Made by a program: the position numbers and the translations under genes. From assembly GCF_012524165.2 (NCBI RefSeq), contig NZ_JABACJ020000001.1:124001-188000 (forward strand): 64,000 bases of DNA. Reading direction: 5' to 3'. Origin of the DNA: Faecalicatena faecalis. Its GTDB lineage: Bacteria > Bacillota > Clostridia > Lachnospirales > Lachnospiraceae. This document shows, in pieces, positions 25,436 through 34,055 of this stretch. Position 1 is the stretch's first letter. Each line of letters opens with the position of its first letter. The notes beneath the pieces are model-generated. The model saw only the letters and a list, made by a program, of their open reading frames with translations. It had not been told where the DNA came from and made no database searches.

Positions 25436-25473
25436 TGGAAAAAGAATAGTTCAAAAGAAATGGAGAACATTTT

Positions 25474-26379
25474 ATGAGTTTATATGAAGAATTGTGTAAT
25501 GTATTAGGAAGTGAACAGGTACTCTTGGATGAACCAATGAGCAGACACACTACATTTCGAATTGGCGGGCCGGCGGATTATTTTGTCGTACCGCGCAGTA
25601 CAGATGAGATAAAAGATACTATTGAGATATGTAAGAATGCACAAGTCCCATACTACATCCTGGGGAACGGAAGCAATCTTCTTGTTGGGGATAAAGGTTA
25701 CCGGGGAGTGGTGATTCAGATTTACAAGAATTTGAATGAGATCCATACAGAGGGCAATTTAATCCATGCACAGGCAGGTGCTCTGCTTTCCAAGATCGCT
25801 GCAGAAGCGCTGGGGCGTGGTCTGGAAGGTTTCGAGTTCGCATCTGGGATTCCAGGGACGCTTGGCGGCGCAGTGATGATGAATGCCGGGGCATATGGCG
25901 GTGAAATGAAGCAGGTGCTCTTGGAGGCCACCGTATTGACGCAGGGTGGGGAAGTGAAGACCCTGGGCGTTGAGGAATTAGAACTGGGATATCGGACCAG
26001 TATCATTGCGAAAGAAGGATATGTAGTCCTGGAGGCAGCCATCGGTCTCAAAGAGGGGGATGCCGCGGCTATCCGTGCTTATATGGAAGAGTTAAAGTCA
26101 AAGCGTGTGACCAAACAGCCATTGGAATATCCAAGTGCAGGAAGTACCTTCAAACGTCCAGAGGGATATTTTGCAGGAAAACTGATTGAGGATGCGGGAC
26201 TCCGCGGATTTCGTGTGGGGAATGCACAGGTATCCGAGAAGCACTGCGGCTTTGTGATCAACCGTGGAGGTGCTACCGCCGCGGAGGTGGTCTCTTTGAT
26301 GGAACAGGTTGCAGATAAAGTAGAGGCTCTTGCAGGAGTCAGGCTGGAACCGGAAGTGAAAAGGATAGGAGAGTTCTAA
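25474..26379 (+). CDS. murB: UDP-N-acetylenolpyruvoylglucosamine reductase
   Basis: MurB reduces UDP-GlcNAc-enolpyruvate to UDP-MurNAc with NADPH and FAD, the second committed step of peptidoglycan synthesis. 301 residues. The FAD-binding part has RHTTFRIGGPADYFV, LGNGSNLLV and ASGIPGTLGGAVMMNAGAYG; the catalytic Ser is in SAGSTFKRP (about 228) and the C-terminal Glu in RLEPEVKRIG. First gene of murB-rapZ-whiA-crh; rapZ begins two bases after its stop. Confidence 0.97.
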   Translation: MSLYEELCNVLGSEQVLLDEPMSRHTTFRIGGPADYFVVPRSTDEIKDTIEICKNAQVPYYILGNGSNLLVGDKGYRGVVIQIYKNLNEIHTEGNLIHAQAGALLSKIAAEALGRGLEGFEFASGIPGTLGGAVMMNAGAYGGEMKQVLLEATVLTQGGEVKTLGVEELELGYRTSIIAKEGYVVLEAAIGLKEGDAAAIRAYMEELKSKRVTKQPLEYPSAGSTFKRPEGYFAGKLIEDAGLRGFRVGNAQVSEKHCGFVINRGGATAAEVVSLMEQVADKVEALAGVRLEPEVKRIGEF

Positions 26380-26380
26380 G

Positions 26381-27259
26381 ATGAGGTTTGTGATCGTAAC
26401 CGGAATGTCTGGTGCAGGAAAGTCAACGGCATTGAAAATGCTGGAGGATATGGGGTATTTCTGTGTGGATAACTTGCCGATTCCATTGATGACCAAGTTT
26501 GCCGAGATGATGTCTACGCCCGATGCGGAGGTCAGTAATGTTGCTCTGGGAATCGATATCCGGGGCGGCCAGGCATTTCAGAACCTGGAGAAGAATTTAA
26601 AACAGATCGATGAGATCGGGATTCGTTATGAGATATTGTTCCTGGATGCAGGAGATGATATCCTCGTCAAGAGGTACAAGGAGACCAGGCGTCAGCACCC
26701 GCTGGGAGGTGATGGACACATTGACAGAGGGATTGCCAGAGAACGAGAAAAAATTGCGTTCTTAAAAGTGCAGGCAACGTATATACTTGATACAAGTAAG
26801 ATGCTTACACGGGAACTGCGCCTGGAATTGGAAAAGATTTTTGTGGAGGGAAAGGATTTTAAGAATCTGTATATTACGGTAATGTCCTTCGGGTTCAAGT
26901 ATGGAATTCCACAGGATGCAGATCTGGTATTTGACGTCCGTTTCCTACCGAACCCCTATTATATAGAAGAACTTAAGCCAAAGACGGGGAATGATGCAGA
27001 GGTACGCGAGTATGTAATGGATAGTGAGAAGGCGCAGGAGTTCCTTGTGAGGCTGACAGGGATGATTGAATTTTTGATTCCCAATTATATACTGGAAGGA
27101 AAAAACCAATTGGTGATCGCAATCGGCTGTACAGGGGGAAAGCACCGTTCTGTAACGCTTGCCAACGCTCTGTATGAATTCTTGGGAAAGAAGGAAAATT
27201 ATGGAGTGCGTATTGAACACCGTGATATTGGGAAAGATGCAATAACGAAGGCGAAATAG
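26381..27259 (+). CDS. rapZ: RNase adapter / nucleotide-binding protein RapZ (YvcJ)
   Basis: A 292-residue P-loop protein. In E. coli it directs RNase E to the GlmZ small RNA and so controls glucosamine-6-phosphate synthase; in Firmicutes (YvcJ) the role is less clear and is linked to competence and cell-wall precursor control. Walker A is GMSGAGKSTA (8-17); the C-terminal domain has IGCTGGKHRSVTLAN. It lies between murB and whiA, which is the usual cluster although yvcK, normally between rapZ and whiA, is missing. Confidence 0.95.
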   Translation: MRFVIVTGMSGAGKSTALKMLEDMGYFCVDNLPIPLMTKFAEMMSTPDAEVSNVALGIDIRGGQAFQNLEKNLKQIDEIGIRYEILFLDAGDDILVKRYKETRRQHPLGGDGHIDRGIAREREKIAFLKVQATYILDTSKMLTRELRLELEKIFVEGKDFKNLYITVMSFGFKYGIPQDADLVFDVRFLPNPYYIEELKPKTGNDAEVREYVMDSEKAQEFLVRLTGMIEFLIPNYILEGKNQLVIAIGCTGGKHRSVTLANALYEFLGKKENYGVRIEHRDIGKDAITKAK

Positions 27260-27273
27260 CACAGGAGAAGGAA

Positions 27274-28236
27274 ATGTCATTTTCAGGGAATGTAAGAGAA
27301 GAACTTTCAAGGCAGTGGAGTACTGCCAGACACTGTCAGATCGCGGAATTAGCGGCTTTGATCAGTATGTGCGGCTCCATTATCATTAATAGCTGCGGGC
27401 GGTACAGCGTAAAAATCCATTCGGAAAATTTGGCTGTTGCAAGAAAATGCTTTACATTAATAGAAAAAACATTTAATATAGAAGCTGATATCTCTATCCG
27501 AAGGAACATTTTGAAGCAAAGTGTCACTTATGCAGTGGTAGTGAAGCAGCATGATGATGCTCTGCGCATCCTTCAGGCAACAAAGCTGATAGACGAACAT
27601 CAGGCCGGATTTGAGGAGGTTCATATCGTGAATCCGCTTGTGGTACAGCAGACCTGCTGTAAACGCTCTTTTATCAGAGGTGCTTTTTTAGCCGCCGGAT
27701 CGATGAGTGACCCGAAAAAGTCGTATCACTTTGAAATCGTCTGTGCATCTGAAAAGATGGCACAACAGATACAGGAATTGATCTGTGGATTTTCTATGGA
27801 TGCAAAGATCGTCCAGAGGAAGAAGTCCTATGTCGTGTATCTGAAAGAAGGCTCCCAGATAGTTGATATCCTGAATATTATGGAGGCGCACATTTCATTA
27901 ATGGAACTGGAGAATGTCCGTATCCTCAAGGAAATGCGCAACACCGTAAATCGTAAGGTAAATTGTGAGACTGCCAACATCAACAAAACCGTATCTGCTG
28001 CGGTTAAGCAGGTAGAGGATATTACATATCTGAGAGATACAATAGGTTTTGAAAAATTGTCTGAAGGGTTGGAGGAAGCAGCGCTTGCCCGCCTTTCCCA
28101 TCCTGATGCGACATTGAAAGAGTTAGGAGAACTCTTATCCCCGCCCGTCGGAAAGTCTGGAGTGAACCACAGACTTCGCAAACTGAGCGAGATGGCAGAA
28201 AAGGTTAGGCAAAACAAGGAGGAATATTATGATTGA
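27274..28236 (+). CDS. whiA: WhiA-family DNA-binding protein
   Basis: A 320-residue protein with an N-terminal part related to LAGLIDADG homing endonucleases but without catalytic residues (ending RGAFLAAGSMSDPKKSYHFE, about residues 130-149) and a C-terminal helix-turn-helix (from about 225, ending in SGVNHRLRKLSEMAE). In Bacillus and Streptomyces WhiA affects cell division, chromosome segregation and sporulation. The start follows AGGAGAAGG. The end overlaps the next gene by 8 bp. Confidence 0.95.
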   Translation: MSFSGNVREELSRQWSTARHCQIAELAALISMCGSIIINSCGRYSVKIHSENLAVARKCFTLIEKTFNIEADISIRRNILKQSVTYAVVVKQHDDALRILQATKLIDEHQAGFEEVHIVNPLVVQQTCCKRSFIRGAFLAAGSMSDPKKSYHFEIVCASEKMAQQIQELICGFSMDAKIVQRKKSYVVYLKEGSQIVDILNIMEAHISLMELENVRILKEMRNTVNRKVNCETANINKTVSAAVKQVEDITYLRDTIGFEKLSEGLEEAALARLSHPDATLKELGELLSPPVGKSGVNHRLRKLSEMAEKVRQNKEEYYD

Positions 28237-28489
28237 AACACCGGTTGTTGTAAGACAGGAGAAAGGTCTTGACGGAAGACCAATCGCATTGTTGGTACAG
28301 GAGGCAAGCCAGTACGCAAGCAAAGTCTATATTCATGTAGGCGAGAAGAAGATCAATGCTAAGAGTATTATGGGAATGATGAGCCTGAACCTTTGTGAAG
28401 GGGAAGAGCTTACAGTTGTAACAGATGGTGAGGACGAAATGAAAGCCGCAGAAGGTATCAAGACTTTTTTTACAAAAGTAGGAAAATAA
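28229..28489 (+). CDS. crh: Crh-like HPr-family protein lacking the active His
   Basis: An 86-residue HPr-fold protein. The phosphotransfer site of HPr, GLHARPA, reads GLDGRPI here, so the His that carries PEP-derived phosphate is replaced by Asp. The regulatory Ser is kept in NAKSIMGMMSL (about residue 46), the target of HPr kinase. This matches Crh of Bacillus, which takes no part in sugar uptake but works with CcpA or binds metabolic enzymes; Crh is also encoded directly after whiA there. Overlaps whiA by 8 bp. Whether it is still phosphorylated on Ser is inference. Confidence 0.8.
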   Translation: MIETPVVVRQEKGLDGRPIALLVQEASQYASKVYIHVGEKKINAKSIMGMMSLNLCEGEELTVVTDGEDEMKAAEGIKTFFTKVGK

Positions 28490-28523
28490 GCGGATAGACT
28501 TTATGATAGAATAAAGAGGTGGG

Positions 28524-28560
28524 AAAAGAGGTTGTACTTTTGTGCGGCCTCTTTTATAAT
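28524..28560 (+). terminator. Intrinsic terminator of the murB operon
   Basis: AAAAGAGG and CCTCTTTT arms around a loop of about 16 bases with a short extra G-C pair, then TATAAT. It lies 35 bp after the crh-like gene. Confidence 0.7.
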
Positions 28561-28619
28561 GGAAGGGCATGAAATAGAAATCCCGGATGAGTTTTACATA
28601 TAATGGAGGGCAACAGAAT

Positions 28620-29585
28620 ATGAAAAAAATGCTGTTTATTTACAACCCAAATGCAGGGACAGGAGTGCTCAAACCAAGGCTTGCAGACGTTTTGGATATC
28701 TTTGTGAAGGGTGGATATGATGTGACTGTATACCCGACCCAATGTTATCATGATGCATTGACAAAGACTGTTTCCTACACAGAGGAATATGATGTTGTCG
28801 TATGCAGCGGCGGTGACGGAACTCTGGATGAAGTGGTGACAGGCATGTCCATGAGGGAGAAGCAGGTGCCGATCGGCTATATTCCGGCCGGTACGACCAA
28901 TGATTTTGCGAACAGTCTCCATATCTCGAAGGATGTGCTGGAGGCAGCAGACACAGCTGCGAATGGGATTCCATTCCCATGCGATGTAGGAGTATTTAAC
29001 AATGATTACTTTGTGTATATCGCAGCATTCGGTCTGTTTACAGATGTATCTTATGAGACGAAGCAGAGCATGAAGAATGTCCTGGGACATCTGGCTTATG
29101 TTCTGGAAGGAACAAAGCGCATCTTTAACATTCCATCATATCATATCAAGGTGACCCATGACGGGGAGACATTGGAAGAGGATTTTGTGTTCGGGATGGT
29201 GACGAACTCCCGTTCTGTGGGCGGGTTCAAGGGAATCATCGGAAAGGATGTGGTGTTCGATGACGGAGAGTTTGAAGTGACATTGATCAAGACACCAAAG
29301 AATCCGATTGAACTTAACGAAATCATCGCGTCCCTTGTGCTCAAGCAGATTGATTCGAAACATATGTATTCCTTCCGGTCAGGGAATGTAAAGTTTGAAT
29401 CGGTGGAGGAGATTCCATGGACACTGGACGGGGAGTTCGGTGGGGAACATGATGAGGTCGTGATACAGAATAAGAAGCAGGGGCTTCGCATCATGGTCGC
29501 ACCCAAGGCGATTGAACGGCTTTCTGTAAAAGGCCGGATCGCAGGCGCAATCGAACTGAAGGAAGAAATGGAAGGACTTGAATAA
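28620..29585 (+). CDS. Diacylglycerol/lipid kinase family protein (YegS/BmrU type)
   Basis: A 321-residue soluble lipid kinase of the DagK catalytic family, which phosphorylate diacylglycerol or related lipids to recycle phosphatidic acid. Conserved sites: YNPNAGTG at the N-terminus, SGGDGTLDEV (about 67-76), IPAGTTNDFANSL (about 94-106) and DGEFGGEHDE near 275. The start is ATG 28620 after GGAGGG; an in-frame ATG at 28587 precedes that site and is rejected. Single gene, followed by the tRNA. Confidence 0.9.
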   Translation: MKKMLFIYNPNAGTGVLKPRLADVLDIFVKGGYDVTVYPTQCYHDALTKTVSYTEEYDVVVCSGGDGTLDEVVTGMSMREKQVPIGYIPAGTTNDFANSLHISKDVLEAADTAANGIPFPCDVGVFNNDYFVYIAAFGLFTDVSYETKQSMKNVLGHLAYVLEGTKRIFNIPSYHIKVTHDGETLEEDFVFGMVTNSRSVGGFKGIIGKDVVFDDGEFEVTLIKTPKNPIELNEIIASLVLKQIDSKHMYSFRSGNVKFESVEEIPWTLDGEFGGEHDEVVIQNKKQGLRIMVAPKAIERLSVKGRIAGAIELKEEMEGLE

Positions 29586-29735
29586 TCTCTAGACCATCAC
29601 AGAGCTTGCAACAGGAAGCTTACACAGGTCGTATTTTCCGGCTTTGAGGAGGATACGGCCTGCGGGGAATCTGTGGGCATTTTAGGGAGAAAATAGTGCC
29701 TCGAAAAAAAATGATGAAAAAAGTTGAAAAAATAC

Positions 29736-29764
29736 TTGCATTTTGAAAAAAGGTATGGTAAGAT
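29736..29764 (+). promoter_or_regulatory. Promoter of tRNA-Glu
   Basis: TTGCAT (29736-29741), exactly 17 bp, TAAGAT (29759-29764), 33 bp upstream of the mature tRNA. Confidence 0.65.
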
Positions 29765-29796
29765 AAAACTCGCTTGAGAAAAGCAAAACAACTTAA

Positions 29797-29868
29797 GGCT
29801 CCGTGGTCAAGCGGTCAAGACGCTAGCCTCTCACGCTGGAATCAGGGGTTCGATTCCCCTCGGAGTCA
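29797..29868 (+). tRNA. tRNA-Glu (anticodon CTC)
   Basis: A 72-nt cloverleaf. Acceptor arm GGCTCCG pairs with CGGAGTC; D-arm GTC-AAGCGGTCAA-GAC; anticodon stem CTAGC/GCTGG with loop CTCTCAC (anticodon CTC at the third to fifth loop bases); T-arm GGGGTTCGATTCCCC. The CCA end is not encoded. It is followed by a terminator. Confidence 0.95.
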
Positions 29869-29875
29869 TACGAAG

Positions 29876-29920
29876 ATACCGGATATCGCTTAATGAGAAG
29901 AGATATCCGGTATTTTATTT
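29876..29920 (+). terminator. Terminator after tRNA-Glu
   Basis: Perfect 12-bp arms ATACCGGATATC and GATATCCGGTAT around a 14-base loop, then TTTATTTTG. Confidence 0.9.
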
Positions 29921-29923
29921 TGT

Positions 29924-29963
29924 ATACCCCTTTTGAACTTATTAAGAAGTTCAAAAGGGGTAT
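29924..29963 (-). terminator. Terminator of the tetR gene (minus strand)
   Basis: Arms ATACCCCTTTTGAACTT and AAGTTCAAAAGGGGTAT around a six-base loop, 17 bp perfect, directly after the minus-strand stop at 29965. Sequence read on the minus strand continues into an AT-rich tail. Confidence 0.75.
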
Positions 29964-29964
29964 G

Positions 29965-30549
29965 CTATTTCTGATAATAATGAATGATCATGTCTAATAC
30001 TTTCTGTGAACGTTCGGACAAGGTGTAGGTCCCCTCATGCAGGCACCAGTCATAGATCAGTCCTCTTGTAAGGCTTAAGATATCTTCTGTAATGACAACA
30101 GGATCGCCATGCAGGATTCCGTCTGCCGTCTCTTCTTCAACTGCATGCAGGATCGTCTGATAGAAAAAGCGGTCCGGGTTGAGAATATACTTCTCATTAC
30201 TGGAGAGCTGATGCTTGAAATACTGCAGTGCTGCCAGTGCACCCATATTCTCCATAGACTGTGCCTGTTCCAGAATCAGAAAATGGATCGCTGCGAGCGG
30301 TTCATCAGGATGTCCCTGTTTCCATGCCTCCTCGGACTGCTGGTCGAACAGACGATAACCTTCATCCAAAATATTCTCCTTACTCTTAAAGTGATGGTAA
30401 AAAGCCCCCACGGATACCTCTGCCTCTCGACAGATATCTTGGACGGTTACATTTTCATAGGATTGTTGTGCAAAGAGTGTGACTGCACAGGAAAAAATCT
30501 TGTGTTTGGTAGCCAGAGCCTGTTTCTGGCGGTTAGTCTGTGGTTTCAT
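29965..30549 (-). CDS. TetR-family repressor
   Basis: A 194-residue regulator. The TetR helix-turn-helix covers residues about 12-58 (VTVQDICREAEVSVGAFYHHF with FKSKENIL). The C-terminal ligand domain is not assignable; it is Glu/Gln-rich with a WCLHEGTYTLSE segment. It is divergent from the ene-reductase gene with 217 bp between them, so it most likely controls that gene in response to its substrate. A 7-bp palindrome in that spacer (30711-30730) is a possible operator. Confidence 0.88.
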   Translation of the reverse strand: MKPQTNRQKQALATKHKIFSCAVTLFAQQSYENVTVQDICREAEVSVGAFYHHFKSKENILDEGYRLFDQQSEEAWKQGHPDEPLAAIHFLILEQAQSMENMGALAALQYFKHQLSSNEKYILNPDRFFYQTILHAVEEETADGILHGDPVVITEDILSLTRGLIYDWCLHEGTYTLSERSQKVLDMIIHYYQK

Positions 30550-30710
30550 GATACTCCCCCTTTATCTGGTGGCCTAAATAGATTGATTACGTATCTCTAA
30601 GCATAACACGGACGCTCGGCTTTTGACAAGTAACAAGGATTCAGCATATTTCACAAAATATAATTCGCCGAATTGTATTCTGTGTCAATGGATTTCCTGT
30701 GTGAATTGTG

Positions 30711-30730
30711 TTATTCTTTTAACAGAATAA
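30711..30730. promoter_or_regulatory. Possible TetR operator
   Basis: Perfect inverted repeat TTATTCT-N6-AGAATAA in the divergent tetR/ene-reductase spacer, about 37 bp ahead of the reductase start. Confidence 0.35.
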
Positions 30731-30766
30731 AAACAGAGCAATCCGAAAGGATGGAAGGAGATGCCT

Positions 30767-32815
30767 ATGTCTACAAAGTATAAACATTTATTTTCCCCAA
30801 TCAAGGTCGGAGGGATTGAACTGCCGAACCGTATTGCGATGATGCCGATGGGAGTCTTTTCCCCACGTCTGATGAATCCGAAGACTGCCGCATATACCAA
30901 GGATGGTGCGGACTACTATATTGAGCGTGCAAAGGGCGGTACAGGACTTATTATTTCAGGAGTCGTGCCGATCATTCCGATTCCGGTACGCACCCCGCTG
31001 TGCTATCCAGAGGAATATGTAGAAGAGATGAAGTATCTGATGGATGGTGTCCATGAATATGGTTCGAAGATGTTTGTCCAACTGACCGCCATGACAGGAC
31101 GTGCGGCCCACATTGAAAGTGAGACGGACTGGAAGATGCTGCCGGCGCCGGCCCCGATTCAGAATGTATGGGACCCGACCATCAAGAACCGTGGAATCAC
31201 AAAAGACGAGATCCACAAATATGTAGAGAATTTTGCAGAGGCATCTTACCTTGTAAAACAAGCAGGTGGTGATGGGGTCGAGATCCATGCTGTACATGAG
31301 GGATATCTCCTGGATCAGTTTGCGATTGGTTTCTACAACAAACGTACAGACGAGTACGGTGGATGTCTGGAGAACCGCTTAAGATTCCCGAGAGAGATTG
31401 TGGAAGCCATCAAGGCAAAATGTGGGAAGGATTTCCCTGTATCTATCCGTTATAGTGTGCGCAGTTATGTAAAGGACTTTAACCGCGGTGCGCTTCCGTG
31501 GGAAGAGTTCGAGGAAAAAGGAAGAGATTTAGAGGAAGGAATCACAGTTGCAAAGATGCTGGAAGAGTTCGGGTACGATATGCTGAACTGTGATAACGGA
31601 AGCTACGATTCCTGGTTCTGGCCGCATCCGCCGGTTTATATGCCGAAGGCATGTAACTTAAAGGATGTCATGAAGGTGAAAGAGGCAGTCAGCATCCCGG
31701 TTGTATGTGCCGGACGTTTTGACGATCCTGACCTTGCCGAAAAAGCGATTGCAGAAGGTAAGATCGACATCATGGGCATGGGACGTCCTCTGCTTGCAGA
31801 TGCAGACCTGGCGAATAAGTTCCGTGAAGGAAGGCTTGCAGATGTCAGACCATGTATTTCCTGCCATCAGGGATGTCTGGGACGTATCTTCCAGGGCAAG
31901 GATATAAGCTGTGCTGTAAACCCGGCATGCGGACGTGAGAAGAGCTATGCACTGGCTCCGGCTAAGACAAAGAAGAAAATCATGGTCATCGGCGGCGGTC
32001 TGGGCGGTATGGAGGCTGCAAGAGTCTGTGCACTGCGCGGCCATGAGGTGGATCTGTATGAGAAGACAGGAGAGCTGGGAGGAGTCTTTATCGCTGCGGC
32101 TGCACCGGACTTCAAAGAGGATGATAAGAACCTGTTGAAGTGGTATATCAAGCAGATGGAGGACCTGCCTGTCAATGTACATATGAATACAGAAGTGACA
32201 GAGGAAATGACAGCAGAATATGATGAGATCTTTGTGGCTACAGGTGCAAAGGAAAGAAGGCTGGATACACCTGGATTCGATTCAGAGAATGTTACTTATG
32301 CAGTGGATACTCTCAGAAACATCGAGGTAAATGGAGAGAATGTCATCATCGTAGGCGGCGGACTGACAGGCTGTGAAATTGCATACAAGCTGGGCCAGGA
32401 AGGCAAGAAGGTAACAGTCGTGGAGATGACAGAGACGATTCTGAATGCATTCGGATTGTCAGCAGCCAACTACAATATGTTGATGGAACTGCTTGATTAC
32501 TATAAAGTAAACGTAATCAAGAATGCAGTGGTGGAGAGTTACAAAGATGGTGTGGCAACAGTGATTGAGACGCAGAAGAACTATCCAAATGCGGCAAACA
32601 GGGCAAAGCGTATGTTTGCAGTCGGTCCACAGGGAATCAAAGTAAAACATGAGATTCCTGCAGATCACATTGTGGTATCTGTCGGATATATTCCGAATCA
32701 ATCTCTTTATGAGAAGATCAAGGGCGAGCATGTATATCTGATTGGGGATGCAAAGCAGCCGACGAATATCATGGACGCTATCTGGGCAGCTTATGAGACT
32801 GCAAAAGATCTGTAA
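30767..32815 (+). CDS. Old-yellow-enzyme family ene-reductase with Fe-S site (2-enoate reductase / BaiCD type)
   Basis: A 682-residue NADH:flavin oxidoreductase. The N-terminal TIM barrel (about 1-340) binds FMN (LFSPIKVGGIELPNRIAMMP; active-site region EIHAVHEGYLLDQF). A 4Fe-4S cluster is expected from CISCHQGC and the later SCAVNPACG cysteines (about 364-388). The C-terminal half binds FAD and NAD(P)H (IMVIGGGLGGMEAAR near 402, NVIIVGGGLTGCEIAY near 520). The family reduces C=C bonds of enoates, steroids, bile-acid intermediates and other alpha,beta-unsaturated compounds in anaerobes. The substrate is unknown. ATG 30767 is preferred, since GGAAGGAG abuts the ATG at 30761. Divergent tetR suggests induction by substrate. 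Confidence 0.88.
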   Translation: MSTKYKHLFSPIKVGGIELPNRIAMMPMGVFSPRLMNPKTAAYTKDGADYYIERAKGGTGLIISGVVPIIPIPVRTPLCYPEEYVEEMKYLMDGVHEYGSKMFVQLTAMTGRAAHIESETDWKMLPAPAPIQNVWDPTIKNRGITKDEIHKYVENFAEASYLVKQAGGDGVEIHAVHEGYLLDQFAIGFYNKRTDEYGGCLENRLRFPREIVEAIKAKCGKDFPVSIRYSVRSYVKDFNRGALPWEEFEEKGRDLEEGITVAKMLEEFGYDMLNCDNGSYDSWFWPHPPVYMPKACNLKDVMKVKEAVSIPVVCAGRFDDPDLAEKAIAEGKIDIMGMGRPLLADADLANKFREGRLADVRPCISCHQGCLGRIFQGKDISCAVNPACGREKSYALAPAKTKKKIMVIGGGLGGMEAARVCALRGHEVDLYEKTGELGGVFIAAAAPDFKEDDKNLLKWYIKQMEDLPVNVHMNTEVTEEMTAEYDEIFVATGAKERRLDTPGFDSENVTYAVDTLRNIEVNGENVIIVGGGLTGCEIAYKLGQEGKKVTVVEMTETILNAFGLSAANYNMLMELLDYYKVNVIKNAVVESYKDGVATVIETQKNYPNAANRAKRMFAVGPQGIKVKHEIPADHIVVSVGYIPNQSLYEKIKGEHVYLIGDAKQPTNIMDAIWAAYETAKDL

Positions 32816-32837
32816 ATAATGGCAAAGAATAAATGAG

Positions 32838-32886
32838 ATGCCGGGTACTGTGAAAATATATTTTACGGTATCCGGCATTATTTTTA
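32838..32886 (+). terminator. Terminator after the ene-reductase
   Basis: Arms ATGCCGGGTACTGT and ACGGTATCCGGCAT around a loop of about 14 bases, ending in TATTTTT. Confidence 0.88.
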
Positions 32887-32942
32887 TAAGATTCTTAGTA
32901 GCATAGAAAAGATTCTGTCTCATTAATTGTGACAATTGCGGA

Positions 32943-32971
32943 TTGTCTTTTTTTCGTGAATGGGCTATAAT
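32943..32971 (+). promoter_or_regulatory. Promoter of fba
   Basis: TTGTCT (32943-32948), 17-bp spacer, perfect TATAAT (32966-32971), 71 bp ahead of the start. Confidence 0.7.
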
Positions 32972-33041
32972 AAAAAAAGATTTTATAAACAAGCATGCCA
33001 GGCGGTGAATCACCGTCAGGATAGAAGTGGAGGAAGAAAAT

Positions 33042-33908
33042 ATGTTAGTATCAGCAAAAGAAATGCTTCAGAAGGCAAAAGCTGGCCACTATGCAGTTGG
33101 ACAGTTCAACATCAACAACCTGGAATGGACAAAAGCTATTTTGACAGCTGCTCAGGAGTTAAACTCTCCAGTTATCTTAGGTGTATCCGAAGGTGCAGGA
33201 AAGTATATGACTGGATATAAGACTGTTGTAGGCATGGTGAACGGGATGATGGAAGAGATGAACATCACTGTTCCAGTTGCTCTTCATCTGGACCACGGCA
33301 GCTACGAAGGATGCCTGAAGTGTGTGGAAGCAGGATTTTCTTCCATCATGTTTGACGGATCTCACTATCCGATCGAGGAGAACATTGCTAAGACAAAAGA
33401 GCTCGTAGGCATTGTCAAAGAGCATGGAATGTCACTGGAGGCAGAAGTTGGTTCTATCGGCGGTGAGGAAGACGGAGTCATCGGAAAAGGTGAATGTGCA
33501 GATCCAGAGGAATGTAAGATGATCGCTGACCTTGGAATCGATTTCCTGGCAGCAGGAATCGGCAACATCCATGGCAAATACCCGGCTAACTGGGAAGGCT
33601 TAAGCTTTGAGACTCTGGATGCGATTCAGAAGCTGACAGGCGATATGCCGCTCGTACTTCACGGTGGTACAGGTATCCCGGAAGATATGATCAAGAAAGC
33701 AATTGATTTAGGAGTTGCAAAGATCAACGTAAATACTGAATGCCAGTTATCATTTGCTGCAGCAACACGCAAGTACATCGAAGCAGGAAAAGACCTGGAA
33801 GGAAAAGGCTTTGACCCACGTAAGTTACTCAAGCCAGGCGCAGATGCAATCATTGCTACAGTAAAAGAGAAGATGGAATTATTCGGATCAATCGGGAAAG
33901 CAGAATAA
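33042..33908 (+). CDS. fba: Class II fructose-bisphosphate aldolase
   Basis: A 288-residue zinc aldolase that splits fructose 1,6-bisphosphate into two triose phosphates in glycolysis. Sites: QFNINNLEW near residue 21, catalytic Asp and zinc His in ALHLDHGSYEGC (about 82-93), EAEVGSIGGEEDG, zinc His in GNIHGKYP and VLHGGTGIP, and phosphate site KINVNTECQ. Start ATG 33042 follows GGAGG at 33029-33033; a GTG at 33027 overlaps that site. Codon use and promoter suggest high expression. Confidence 0.95.
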   Translation: MLVSAKEMLQKAKAGHYAVGQFNINNLEWTKAILTAAQELNSPVILGVSEGAGKYMTGYKTVVGMVNGMMEEMNITVPVALHLDHGSYEGCLKCVEAGFSSIMFDGSHYPIEENIAKTKELVGIVKEHGMSLEAEVGSIGGEEDGVIGKGECADPEECKMIADLGIDFLAAGIGNIHGKYPANWEGLSFETLDAIQKLTGDMPLVLHGGTGIPEDMIKKAIDLGVAKINVNTECQLSFAAATRKYIEAGKDLEGKGFDPRKLLKPGADAIIATVKEKMELFGSIGKAE

Positions 33909-33928
33909 GATAAATTTTTAATTTTTGC

Positions 33929-33957
33929 TTGCCTTTTTGGGACGATTGAGGTATACT
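33929..33957 (+). promoter_or_regulatory. Promoter of glnN
   Basis: TTGCCT (33929-33934), 17-bp spacer, TATACT (33952-33957). The predicted start site near 33964 puts the hairpin at 33976-34009 in the transcript leader. Confidence 0.55.
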
Positions 33958-33975
33958 GACAGCGCAGATTTGAAC

Positions 33976-34009
33976 AAAGGCGTTCCAAGACAGCTTGGAG
34001 TGCCTTTTT
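33976..34009 (+). terminator. Terminator-like hairpin in the glnN leader
   Basis: AAAGGCGTTCCAAG and CTTGGAGTGCCTTTTT arms with a four-base loop and a T-run. It could end fba transcripts, or, because the glnN promoter is upstream of it, act as an attenuator. Confidence 0.65.
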
Positions 34010-34055
34010 CATAATATAGGTTATTTACTAAATGGCGAAGAGGAAGGAAGGAATT

